Below the pieces are notes generated by a model. That model did not search any database and was not told the origin of the DNA. It worked only from the letters and a program-made list of their open reading frames with translations. A stretch of 11,958 nucleotides of DNA from Vulcanimicrobiota bacterium (GTDB lineage: Bacteria > Vulcanimicrobiota > Vulcanimicrobiia > Vulcanimicrobiales > Vulcanimicrobiaceae): positions 1-11,958 of the forward strand of contig JAFAMS010000098.1 of assembly GCA_019233165.1 (NCBI GenBank), read 5' to 3'. The position numbers and the translations under genes were made by a program. This document shows positions 6,442 to 11,958 of the stretch, piece after piece. How positions within the stretch are numbered: the stretch's first letter is position 1; each line of letters opens with the position of its first letter.

Positions 6442-7298
6442 ACGACCGCGAGCGCGCGGGCGGCCGCCTTGCCGCCGCATTCCTCGTGCTTTCGATCGCC
6501 GGAAGTGTCGCGTTCGCCGCGGGGTTCGCGCTCGATGCGTCGACGCAAATCCTCGGTCTCGGGCTGGGGACGGCGTTCTTGGCGCTCGCAGGTACGCTCG
6601 TCGTCTGGTCGCGGATGCTGATGCCGCACGAGCAAGTCGCCGACCCGCATCATCCGCTGCGTTCGCCGCAACCTCTCCGCGACGAAGCGACTGCATCGCT
6701 GGAAGAAGGGGCCGAACAGATCGTGGGCCGTCGCCGCTGGCTCGTTCGACTCGGGTATGCGGCGCTGGGGTTTCTCGGACTCGCAGCACTCTTTCCGATC
6801 CGTTCGCTCGGACCTAGCCCCGCCGGCAAGGTGGGCCGGAGCAATTGGCGCGACGGACTGCGGCTCGTTCGCGAAGACGGAAGACTCGTTCGCGCCGGCG
6901 AGATCGACACCGGCAGCGTCGTCACGGCGTTTCCGGAAGGCTTCACGGGACGCAACAACGAGAACGCGATGGCGAACGACGCGGTAATGCTCGTCCACGT
7001 CGACGCGAGCGCGCTGCAATTACCGGCCGCTCGCGCGGACTGGGCGCCGCAAGGGTTCATCGCCTACTCGAAAGTGTGCACGCACGCCGGTTGCCCCGTC
7101 GCGCTTTACCGTCAAGGTCCGCAGCAGCTGTTCTGCCCCTGCCATCAATCGACGTTCAACGTCCTCGACGGCGGAAGCGTCGTCTTCGGTCCGGCCGCGC
7201 GCGCCCTCCCGCAGCTTCCGCTGGCACTCGAAGCGGACGGCTCGCTGCGCGCCGGCGGCCCGCTCTCGGATGCGGTCGGACCGGATACCTGGGGCTGA
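6438..7298 (+). CDS. qcrA: Menaquinol:cytochrome c reductase Rieske iron-sulfur subunit
   Basis: A 286-residue Rieske protein that takes the first electron from quinol at the bc complex. The cluster motifs are CTHAGC (C214, H216, C219) and CPCHQS (C233, C235, H236). C214, H216, C233 and H236 bind [2Fe-2S]; C219 and C235 form the usual disulfide. Three membrane segments (11-32, 37-57, 101-121) precede the cluster domain, as in actinobacterial QcrA, whereas mitochondrial-type Rieske proteins have one. The third follows an arginine-rich RRRWLVR (98-104), which suits Tat-dependent insertion of the folded domain. It is shorter than mycobacterial QcrA. The ATG overlaps the ctaE stop (ATGA) and the TGA overlaps the qcrB ATG (TGATG); no ribosome site of its own was seen, so coupling is likely. 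Confidence 0.93.
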   Translation: MNDRERAGGRLAAAFLVLSIAGSVAFAAGFALDASTQILGLGLGTAFLALAGTLVVWSRMLMPHEQVADPHHPLRSPQPLRDEATASLEEGAEQIVGRRRWLVRLGYAALGFLGLAALFPIRSLGPSPAGKVGRSNWRDGLRLVREDGRLVRAGEIDTGSVVTAFPEGFTGRNNENAMANDAVMLVHVDASALQLPAARADWAPQGFIAYSKVCTHAGCPVALYRQGPQQLFCPCHQSTFNVLDGGSVVFGPAARALPQLPLALEADGSLRAGGPLSDAVGPDTWG

Positions 7299-8653
7299 TG
7301 ATCCGGGCGCTCGTCGGCTGGCTCGACGACCGGTTGGGCGCCGCGCCTTTCCTGCGCTCGGCGCTGCGCAAAGCATTTCCCGACCATTGGTCGTTCATGC
7401 TCGGGGAGCTCGCTGCGAATTGTTTTTTCTTCATCCTGGCGAGCGGAACGTATTTGGCGTTCTTCTTCCATCCGAGCGACGCCCACGTCGTCTATCACGG
7501 TCCCGTGCGATCCCTCGACGGGCGCACGATGACCGCCGCATACGCCTCGATTCTCCGCCTTTCGTTTGAGACGCAGGCGGGTCTGTTGGTGCGCCAAGCG
7601 CATCACTGGTGCGCGCTCGTCTTTGCGGCCGCCGTGGTAACGCACATGTCGCGCGTGTTCTTCACGGGAGCCTTCCGCAAGCCGCGCGAACTGAATTGGC
7701 TCATCGGCGTGACGATGTTGCTGCTCGTGATCGCCGACGGATTCACCGGCTATTCCCTCCCCGGCGACGCCCTCTCCGGAGCCGGGTTGCGGATTGCGAA
7801 CGCGGTCGCGCTCTCGATACCTTTGGTCGGTTCGTGGCTCGCGTTCTTGGCGTTCGGCGGCCCCTACCCGACCGCCGAGCTAACCGCGCGGCTCTTCCCG
7901 ATCCACATTCTGTTCATCCCGGCGCTGCTCGCGACGCTGATCGGAGCGCACCTGTCGATTCTGTGGCATCAGAAGCATACGCAGTTTCCCGGAGCTCGAC
8001 AACGCGAGAACAACGTCGTCGGTTCGCCGCTTTGGCCGACGTACGCCGTGAAGTCCGGCGCGCTCACATTGGCGACGTTCGGGATACTCCTCTTGCTCGG
8101 CGGCCTTCTCGAAATCAACCCCGTCTGGGAGTACGGCCCGTACGATCCGTGGACGACGGCCTCTCCGGCGCAGCCTGACTGGTATGCGGGATGGCTCGAA
8201 GGTGCGCTCCGGATCGGACCGCGCTGGGCGATTCATATCGGGTCGCACACAATCGGTGCGCCGTTCTGGCCGGGCGTCGTGCTTCCGCTCGCGCTCTTTT
8301 CGGTGCTCTATGCATGGCCGTTCGTCGAAGCGTTCCTGACGCGCGACCGCGCGGAGCACGAGCTGTTGCAGTTTCCTTGGCAGAACCCGTTGCGGGTATC
8401 GTTCGGCGTGTGGGCGCTCGGAATCGGCGGCTCGCTCTTGGCTGCCGGCAGCGACGACGTGCAGGCCCGCCTCCTTCACGTCTCGGTCCAAAGCCTTGAC
8501 TGGTTCGACCGCGTCGAGCTCATCGTCGCGCCGGTCATCGCGGCTGTCGTCGCGTGGAGCGTCTGCCGAGAGTTGCAATCGCGACACGCGCACGAAAAAC
8601 CGGAGCGCGTTCTGCTCTACCGGAACCGGGAGGGGGGCTACGAGGAAGGATGA
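7298..8653 (+). CDS. qcrB: Menaquinol:cytochrome c reductase cytochrome b subunit
   Basis: A 451-residue diheme cytochrome b, the quinol-oxidising core of the bc complex. Haem ligands are H102 and H116 (R-x2-H with 14 spacing) and H203 and H218. The second pair is 15 residues apart, as in b6f and actinobacterial proteins rather than 14 as in mitochondria. The Qo-site motif is PDWY (293-296), a PEWY variant. Start region PDHWSFMLGE and the stretch WHQKHTQFPG (223-232) are typical of actinobacterial QcrB. The cytochrome b N- and C-terminal halves are in one chain, not split as in b6/subunit IV. It is shorter than mycobacterial QcrB because it lacks a long C-terminal tail. It overlaps qcrA by one base and qcrC by four (ATGA). 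Confidence 0.95.
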   Translation: MIRALVGWLDDRLGAAPFLRSALRKAFPDHWSFMLGELAANCFFFILASGTYLAFFFHPSDAHVVYHGPVRSLDGRTMTAAYASILRLSFETQAGLLVRQAHHWCALVFAAAVVTHMSRVFFTGAFRKPRELNWLIGVTMLLLVIADGFTGYSLPGDALSGAGLRIANAVALSIPLVGSWLAFLAFGGPYPTAELTARLFPIHILFIPALLATLIGAHLSILWHQKHTQFPGARQRENNVVGSPLWPTYAVKSGALTLATFGILLLLGGLLEINPVWEYGPYDPWTTASPAQPDWYAGWLEGALRIGPRWAIHIGSHTIGAPFWPGVVLPLALFSVLYAWPFVEAFLTRDRAEHELLQFPWQNPLRVSFGVWALGIGGSLLAAGSDDVQARLLHVSVQSLDWFDRVELIVAPVIAAVVAWSVCRELQSRHAHEKPERVLLYRNREGGYEEG

Positions 8654-9348
8654 TCGCGCTGCTCGCGGCGACGCTCTCGCTCGCGGTCGTTTCGTCGGAT
8701 CTCGATCGCCGAGGCGCCGACCTCTATGCGGTCAATTGCGTCACCTGTCACGGCGCAGATTTGGGCGGCACGGCGAATGGGCCCAGCCTCCAAGGCGTCG
8801 GCGCCGACGCCCTTGACTTCTATCTTTCGACCGGACGCATGCCGCTCGAAGTCCCCGGCACCGAACCGCTCCCCGCACCGCCGCTGTTCGGGCGCGAGCA
8901 GATCTCGGCGCTCATCGCGTACGTGCTCGCGCACGGCGGCGATGCGAACGCCCAAATTCCACAGGTTCGAGCGAGCGACGATCTCGCGCGCGGGCGCGTC
9001 CTCTTCGAAGAAAACTGTCAAGCCTGTCACGGCGCGCGCGGCGACGGCGCGGTTACCGGATTCGGCTGGATCGCGCCGCCGCTGAACCCCGACGATCCGA
9101 CGCAAGTCGCGGAAGCCGTCAGAATCGGCCCCGGGATCATGCCACGGTTCGGGCCGCACGAAATCGACGGAGGCGATCTGGACGCGCTCGTCGCGTACGT
9201 CGTCTCGCTTCGCAAACCGCCGGATGCCGGCGGATTCTCGGTCGGGAGCGCGGGTCCGGTCGGGGAAGGGCTCTTCGCTTGGATTTTCGGCGTCGGCGGA
9301 GGGATTCTGCTGATGCTTCTGGTCGGCGAAACGCTGAAGCGGACCTAG
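8650..9348 (+). CDS. qcrC: Menaquinol:cytochrome c reductase diheme cytochrome c subunit
   Basis: A 232-residue diheme c-type cytochrome that replaces cytochrome c1 plus soluble cytochrome c. The haem motifs are C30-V-T-C33-H34 and C123-Q-A-C126-H127. Likely axial methionines are M64 (TGRMP) and M164 (GIMP). A hydrophobic N-terminus (2-15) serves as export signal, though its n-region has no positive charge. The C-terminal anchor at about 208-225 follows GPVGEGLFAW, a stretch typical of QcrC. One haem can accept electrons from the Rieske protein and the other can pass them to CuA. The ATG overlaps the qcrB stop, with GAGGAAGG immediately upstream. Placement after qcrB differs from the actinobacterial qcrC-qcrA-qcrB order. 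Its TAG lies in a CTAG shared with the denD stop. Confidence 0.93.
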   Translation: MIALLAATLSLAVVSSDLDRRGADLYAVNCVTCHGADLGGTANGPSLQGVGADALDFYLSTGRMPLEVPGTEPLPAPPLFGREQISALIAYVLAHGGDANAQIPQVRASDDLARGRVLFEENCQACHGARGDGAVTGFGWIAPPLNPDDPTQVAEAVRIGPGIMPRFGPHEIDGGDLDALVAYVVSLRKPPDAGGFSVGSAGPVGEGLFAWIFGVGGGILLMLLVGETLKRT

Positions 9349-9363
9349 ACCTCGGCGGTCCGC
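9339..9363. terminator. Possible bidirectional terminator hairpin at the qcrC/denD junction
   Basis: GCGGACC (9339-9345) and GGTCCGC (9357-9363) form a perfect 7-bp GC-rich stem with an 11-base loop. The loop region contains the overlapping stop codons of two convergent genes. There is no T-tract on either side, so Rho-independent termination is uncertain; the hairpin could instead block read-through or protect the 3' ends. Confidence 0.4.
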
Positions 9364-10310
9364 ATCTTCGGAAGCTCGTCTTCGACGAACGATTCGAGGA
9401 TCGAGTCGATGCTGCTATCGGCGTGCAGACCCATCCGCTCCGCGCGCTCGGCTTTGACCGCACGCGGCCAGGTGTCGACGATCCGTTGAATCGCCGGATC
9501 GGGGCGCATTGCAATTCGTTTCGCAGCTTCTTCGCCCCCGATGCGGCCGACGGCGGCGATCATCTCGCGGACCGAGACGGAGAGCGCGGGGAGCAACAGC
9601 GAGCGATGGGTCCCGAGCGCTTGCGCCGGTGCCTCCCATGCGAGCTCGATACACCCGAGGAGGCGGCGTACCGACATCAGCGGCATCACCGAATCTTCCC
9701 GCACCGGGCAGAGCGCGGGGTGGCCGAGGAGCGGTTCGCGCAAAATCGTCGACGCGAAGGTGGACGCAGCGAGATTCGGTTCTGGCCGAACGACGATCGT
9801 GGGGAAACGCAAGGCGCGGCCGTCGAGGAAACCCTTGCGGCTGTAATCGCTGACGAGCAGCTCGCCGCACGCTTTTTGCGCGCCGTACGACGTTTGCGGA
9901 TAGAGCGGCGTTGCGTCGTCGATCGCCGGCGGAAGCTCGCCGCCGTAGACCGCTTCGCTGCTGCCGAAGACGACTCGCGGAGGCTTCGATAAGCGCCGAC
10001 AGGCTTCAAGGACGTTTCGCGTTCCGTCGAGATTGACGCGCATCCCCAGGTCGAAATCGGCCTCGGCACCGGCGCTGACGACGGCGCCGAGATGAAAGAC
10101 GTCGGTCGTCCCTTCGGGGATCGCGGCGTCGACGTCAACTCGATTCGCGATGTCGCCCGAGATTTGCTCGACGCGCGGATCGGCTGCGACCGCGTCGTCG
10201 AGCGAGCGCACGTCGAAGAGCACGAGCTTCTCGAGCTCCGCCTTACGCAGGAGACGGGCGGCGAGGCGACGCCCGATGAAGCCGCTCCCGCCGGTGATTG
10301 CGATTCGCAT
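9345..10310 (-). CDS. denD: NAD-dependent extended SDR, probable D-erythronate dehydrogenase
   Basis: A 321-residue extended short-chain dehydrogenase/reductase of the NAD-dependent epimerase/dehydratase type. It has the cofactor motif TGGSGFIG (6-13), an acidic residue after the second strand (FDVRS), and the catalytic set S118 (SSEAVYGG), Y142 and K146 (YGAQK). AEADFDLGMRVNLDGTRNVLEACR, the DDATPLYPQTSYGAQKACGELLV region and the C-terminal PDPAIQRIVDTWP...A-R-A-E-R-MGL-AD pattern match my memory of DenD, which oxidises D-erythronate to 2-oxo-tetronate. That substrate is family-based inference; a generic sugar epimerase/dehydratase is the alternative. No tetronate kinase or isomerase partners are in the window. 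The start at 10310 puts the glycine-rich motif at the usual position. It is divergent from the persulfide dioxygenase gene across 59 bases and convergent with qcrC. Confidence 0.78.
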   Translation of the reverse strand: MRIAITGGSGFIGRRLAARLLRKAELEKLVLFDVRSLDDAVAADPRVEQISGDIANRVDVDAAIPEGTTDVFHLGAVVSAGAEADFDLGMRVNLDGTRNVLEACRRLSKPPRVVFGSSEAVYGGELPPAIDDATPLYPQTSYGAQKACGELLVSDYSRKGFLDGRALRFPTIVVRPEPNLAASTFASTILREPLLGHPALCPVREDSVMPLMSVRRLLGCIELAWEAPAQALGTHRSLLLPALSVSVREMIAAVGRIGGEEAAKRIAMRPDPAIQRIVDTWPRAVKAERAERMGLHADSSIDSILESFVEDELPKMRTAEV

Positions 10311-10369
10311 GGGGCCCAGGGATTCGCCCCTACCCGGGCGGATACCACCGCACGACAGGAGGCCGCCGA
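10311..10369. promoter_or_regulatory. Divergent intergenic region between denD and the dioxygenase gene
   Basis: This is the only clear non-coding gap in the window and must hold promoter elements for two divergent genes unless they lie in coding DNA. I see no convincing -35/-10 pair. Two short competing inverted repeats are present: GGGGC (10311-10315) with GCCCC (10326-10330), and CGCCC (10325-10329) with GGGCG (10336-10340). The region ends with the ribosome site of the dioxygenase gene. Confidence 0.4.
10357..10362 (+). promoter_or_regulatory. Strong ribosome binding site of the dioxygenase-rhodanese gene
   Basis: A perfect AGGAGG lies 7 bases before the ATG at 10370. It is the best Shine-Dalgarno sequence in the window and decides the start over an in-frame ATG at 10298. 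Confidence 0.8.
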
Positions 10370-11728
10370 ATGCATTTTCAGCAGTTCTTCCTCAGCTGTC
10401 TGGCTCAGGCGTCGTATTTCATCGGCTCCGAAGGCGTTGCCGCCGTCGTCGATCCGCAACGCGACGTCGAATTATATCTCAAGGAAGCCCGTGACGGCGG
10501 CTTTGAGATCAAATACGTGATCGAAACGCATCTCCACGCGGACTTCGTCTCCGGGCATCACGAGCTGGCCGAACGAACCGGGGCGGAGATCTACCTCGGC
10601 GCCCGCGCCGGCGCGCGCTTTCCGCACGTCGGCGTTCGCGACGGCGACGAGATCCGGTTCGGCACCTGCCGGTTGCGCTTTTTGGAGACGCCGGGGCACA
10701 CGCTCGAAAGCATTAGCGTCGTCGTCTTCGATGACGCCGTATCCACGGAGATCCCGCGCGCCGTCCTCACCGGCGATACGCTCTTCATCGGCGACGTCGG
10801 ACGCCCCGATCTCGGCGGCGAGCCTCGCGAGCTGGCGGGGATGCTGTACGACAGCCTTCACGTCAAGTTGTTGACCTTGCCCGACGACGTACAAGTCTTT
10901 CCCGCGCACGGCGCCGGCTCGCTGTGCGGCCGCGCAATGAGCGAGGATCGCAGCTCGACGATCGGCCGCGAACGCGCGACGAACTATGCCCTCAAAGCGC
11001 CGGACAAACCGACGTTCGTCGAGCTGCTGACGAGCGAGCTTCCGGAACGGCCCGGCTATTTCGCGCGCGACGTCGAGATCAATCGCTCGGGTGCGGCCCT
11101 CTTGAGCGAGCTCGAGGAGCGGCCGCTTTCTCCCGCCGAAGTCGCGGTCGCGCAAGCCGGAGGCGCAATCGTGCTGGACACGCGCGACGAAGACACATTC
11201 GGCGAAGCGCACGTCCCCGGCGCCGTCAACATCGGTTTGGGCGGACAGTTCGCATCGTGGGCCGGGACGATCGTCGGCTTGCAAGTCGACATCGTGATCG
11301 TCGCCGACGACGAAGAGCACGTGCGCGAGACGCGAACGCGTCTGGCGCGCGTCGGGATCGACCGTGCGGCCGCGTACCTCAAGGGCGGGATGCGCGCGTG
11401 GACCGATGCCGGGATGCCGCTCGCTTCGATCCCGCAGCTCGACCCGGACGCGTTCGCGCGCGGCATCGAAGAACGGGGCGTGCAGCTCGTCGACGTTCGC
11501 CGGCCGGCGGAGTGGTCGGCCGGCCACATGCCGTCGGCGGTGCACATCCCTCTCAATCGTTTGCTCTCGTCCCTGGAGACGCTTGACAAGGATCGTCCGG
11601 TCGCGGCGTATTGCAAAGGCGGCTACCGGAGTGCGATTGCGACGAGCCTGCTCCGGCGCGCCGGCTTCCGCGAAGTCGTCAACCTGCGCGGCGGCTTCGA
11701 CGCCTGGTCCGAGGCCGTGCACGCCTGA
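10370..11728 (+). CDS. Persulfide dioxygenase-rhodanese fusion (MBL fold plus two rhodanese domains, CstB-like)
   Basis: A 452-residue cytosolic protein in three parts. The metallo-beta-lactamase domain (about 1-240) has H54-x-H56-x-D58, H110, D136 and H180. By analogy with ETHE1-type persulfide dioxygenases, one histidine of the first motif, H110 and D136 would bind a single iron. THLHADF has Phe where hydrolases have a second-metal His, which argues against a di-zinc hydrolase. The first rhodanese domain (about 255-350) keeps the fold (LDTRDEDTFGEAHVPGAVNI) but has no active-site Cys (IVADDEEHV). The second (about 360-452) has the active loop C415-KGGYRS. This matches the order known for staphylococcal CstB, which oxidises persulfide and transfers sulfur, so it probably handles glutathione or low-molecular-weight persulfides. 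C10 in FLSCLAQASY may also be functional. The start is set by AGGAGG. Confidence 0.88.
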   Translation: MHFQQFFLSCLAQASYFIGSEGVAAVVDPQRDVELYLKEARDGGFEIKYVIETHLHADFVSGHHELAERTGAEIYLGARAGARFPHVGVRDGDEIRFGTCRLRFLETPGHTLESISVVVFDDAVSTEIPRAVLTGDTLFIGDVGRPDLGGEPRELAGMLYDSLHVKLLTLPDDVQVFPAHGAGSLCGRAMSEDRSSTIGRERATNYALKAPDKPTFVELLTSELPERPGYFARDVEINRSGAALLSELEERPLSPAEVAVAQAGGAIVLDTRDEDTFGEAHVPGAVNIGLGGQFASWAGTIVGLQVDIVIVADDEEHVRETRTRLARVGIDRAAAYLKGGMRAWTDAGMPLASIPQLDPDAFARGIEERGVQLVDVRRPAEWSAGHMPSAVHIPLNRLLSSLETLDKDRPVAAYCKGGYRSAIATSLLRRAGFREVVNLRGGFDAWSEAVHA

Positions 11729-11958
11729 ATCCCGGAGTCGCCGGCGCGGCGCGCTATTTCGACGACGGCTCCTTCGCGGCCGATCTCGCGCGTCGCGTCG
11801 CGATCCCGACGGAGAGCCAAGGTGCGCCGCGACTCGACGTTCTGCGCCGTTACCTCGAAGACGAGATGCGTCCGGCGTTCGAGCGTTGCGGCTTCACTTG
11901 CGCGATCCTCACGAATCCGAGCGGCGCCGGCGACTTCTTCTTTGCCGAGCGTCACGAA
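11725..11958 (+). CDS. M20 family metallopeptidase/deacylase, N-terminal fragment (cut by window end)
   Basis: The first 78 codons of a protein that resembles the M20 (ArgE/DapE/CPG2) family. Reading from base 11737, VAGAARYFDDGSFAADLARRVAIPTESQ, then LRRYLEDEMRPAFERCGF and a strand ending in FFFAERHE, match the N-terminal region before the first metal ligand. The zinc ligands lie outside the window, so substrate cannot be judged. No ATG, GTG or TTG precedes this region in frame except a TTG at 11611 deep inside the dioxygenase gene. The CTG at 11725 forms a CTGA overlap with the upstream stop, like the ATGA and GTGA junctions elsewhere here, with GAGG at 11711-11714. I therefore place the start there; a start inside the fragment would truncate the conserved region. 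Confidence 0.7.
   Translation, partial: MNPGVAGAARYFDDGSFAADLARRVAIPTESQGAPRLDVLRRYLEDEMRPAFERCGFTCAILTNPSGAGDFFFAERHE

Noticed and set aside
10472..11722. 416-codon open frame antisense to the dioxygenase-rhodanese gene
   Set aside because: Shadow of the real gene, rich in Arg, Asp and Ala with no domain; the sense frame has full catalytic motifs.
1..11958. tRNA, rRNA, CRISPR arrays, insertion sequences, prophage or defence genes
   Set aside because: I saw no cloverleaf-like segments, regularly spaced repeats, transposase motifs or phage genes; nearly all bases belong to metabolic genes.

Overview
This is a high-GC, almost fully coding bacterial segment that carries most of an aerobic respiratory chain. 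Only 59 bases (10311-10369) lie clearly outside genes. Neighbouring genes mostly overlap by 1-4 bases (ATGA, GTGA, TAATG, TGATG). The oxidase and bc complex resemble actinobacterial types: a diheme QcrC with a C-terminal anchor, a Rieske protein with three membrane segments, a lipoprotein CtaC, and a small CtaF. The gene order and the class E succinate dehydrogenase argue against a typical actinomycete. A poorly cultured high-GC phylum (Eremiobacterota, Dormibacterota or Chloroflexota-like) is my guess; the window alone cannot settle it.

Layout. (1) 1-3182, plus strand: the C-terminal part of sdhA, then sdhB and sdhE, a class E succinate:quinone oxidoreductase whose third subunit is an HdrB-like CCG protein. 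(2) 3179-5843, minus strand: ctaC-ctaD-ctaF, subunits II, I and IV of an aa3-type oxidase. (3) 5842-9348, plus strand: ctaE-qcrA-qcrB-qcrC, oxidase subunit III followed by the Rieske protein, cytochrome b and diheme cytochrome c. (4) 9345-10310, minus strand: an extended SDR that looks like D-erythronate dehydrogenase (denD). (5) 10370-11958, plus strand: a persulfide dioxygenase with two rhodanese domains (CstB-like architecture), overlapping the start of an M20 peptidase cut by the window end.

How the parts work together. SdhABE should feed electrons from succinate into the quinone pool. QcrABC oxidises the quinol. The diheme QcrC can pass electrons directly to the CuA centre of CtaC, and CtaD reduces oxygen. 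No soluble cytochrome c is seen, which fits a bcc:aa3 supercomplex.

The most striking non-coding signal is a long, nearly perfect inverted repeat at 5831-5864. It lies exactly over the overlapping, divergent start codons of ctaC and ctaE and could control both oxidase operons as an operator or an mRNA hairpin. Other points of interest are an extra cysteine in the third SdhB cluster motif, a C-T-G in place of CCG in SdhE, the absence of a membrane-anchor gene next to sdhABE, convergent genes that share their stop codons, and a probable CTG start for the peptidase gene.
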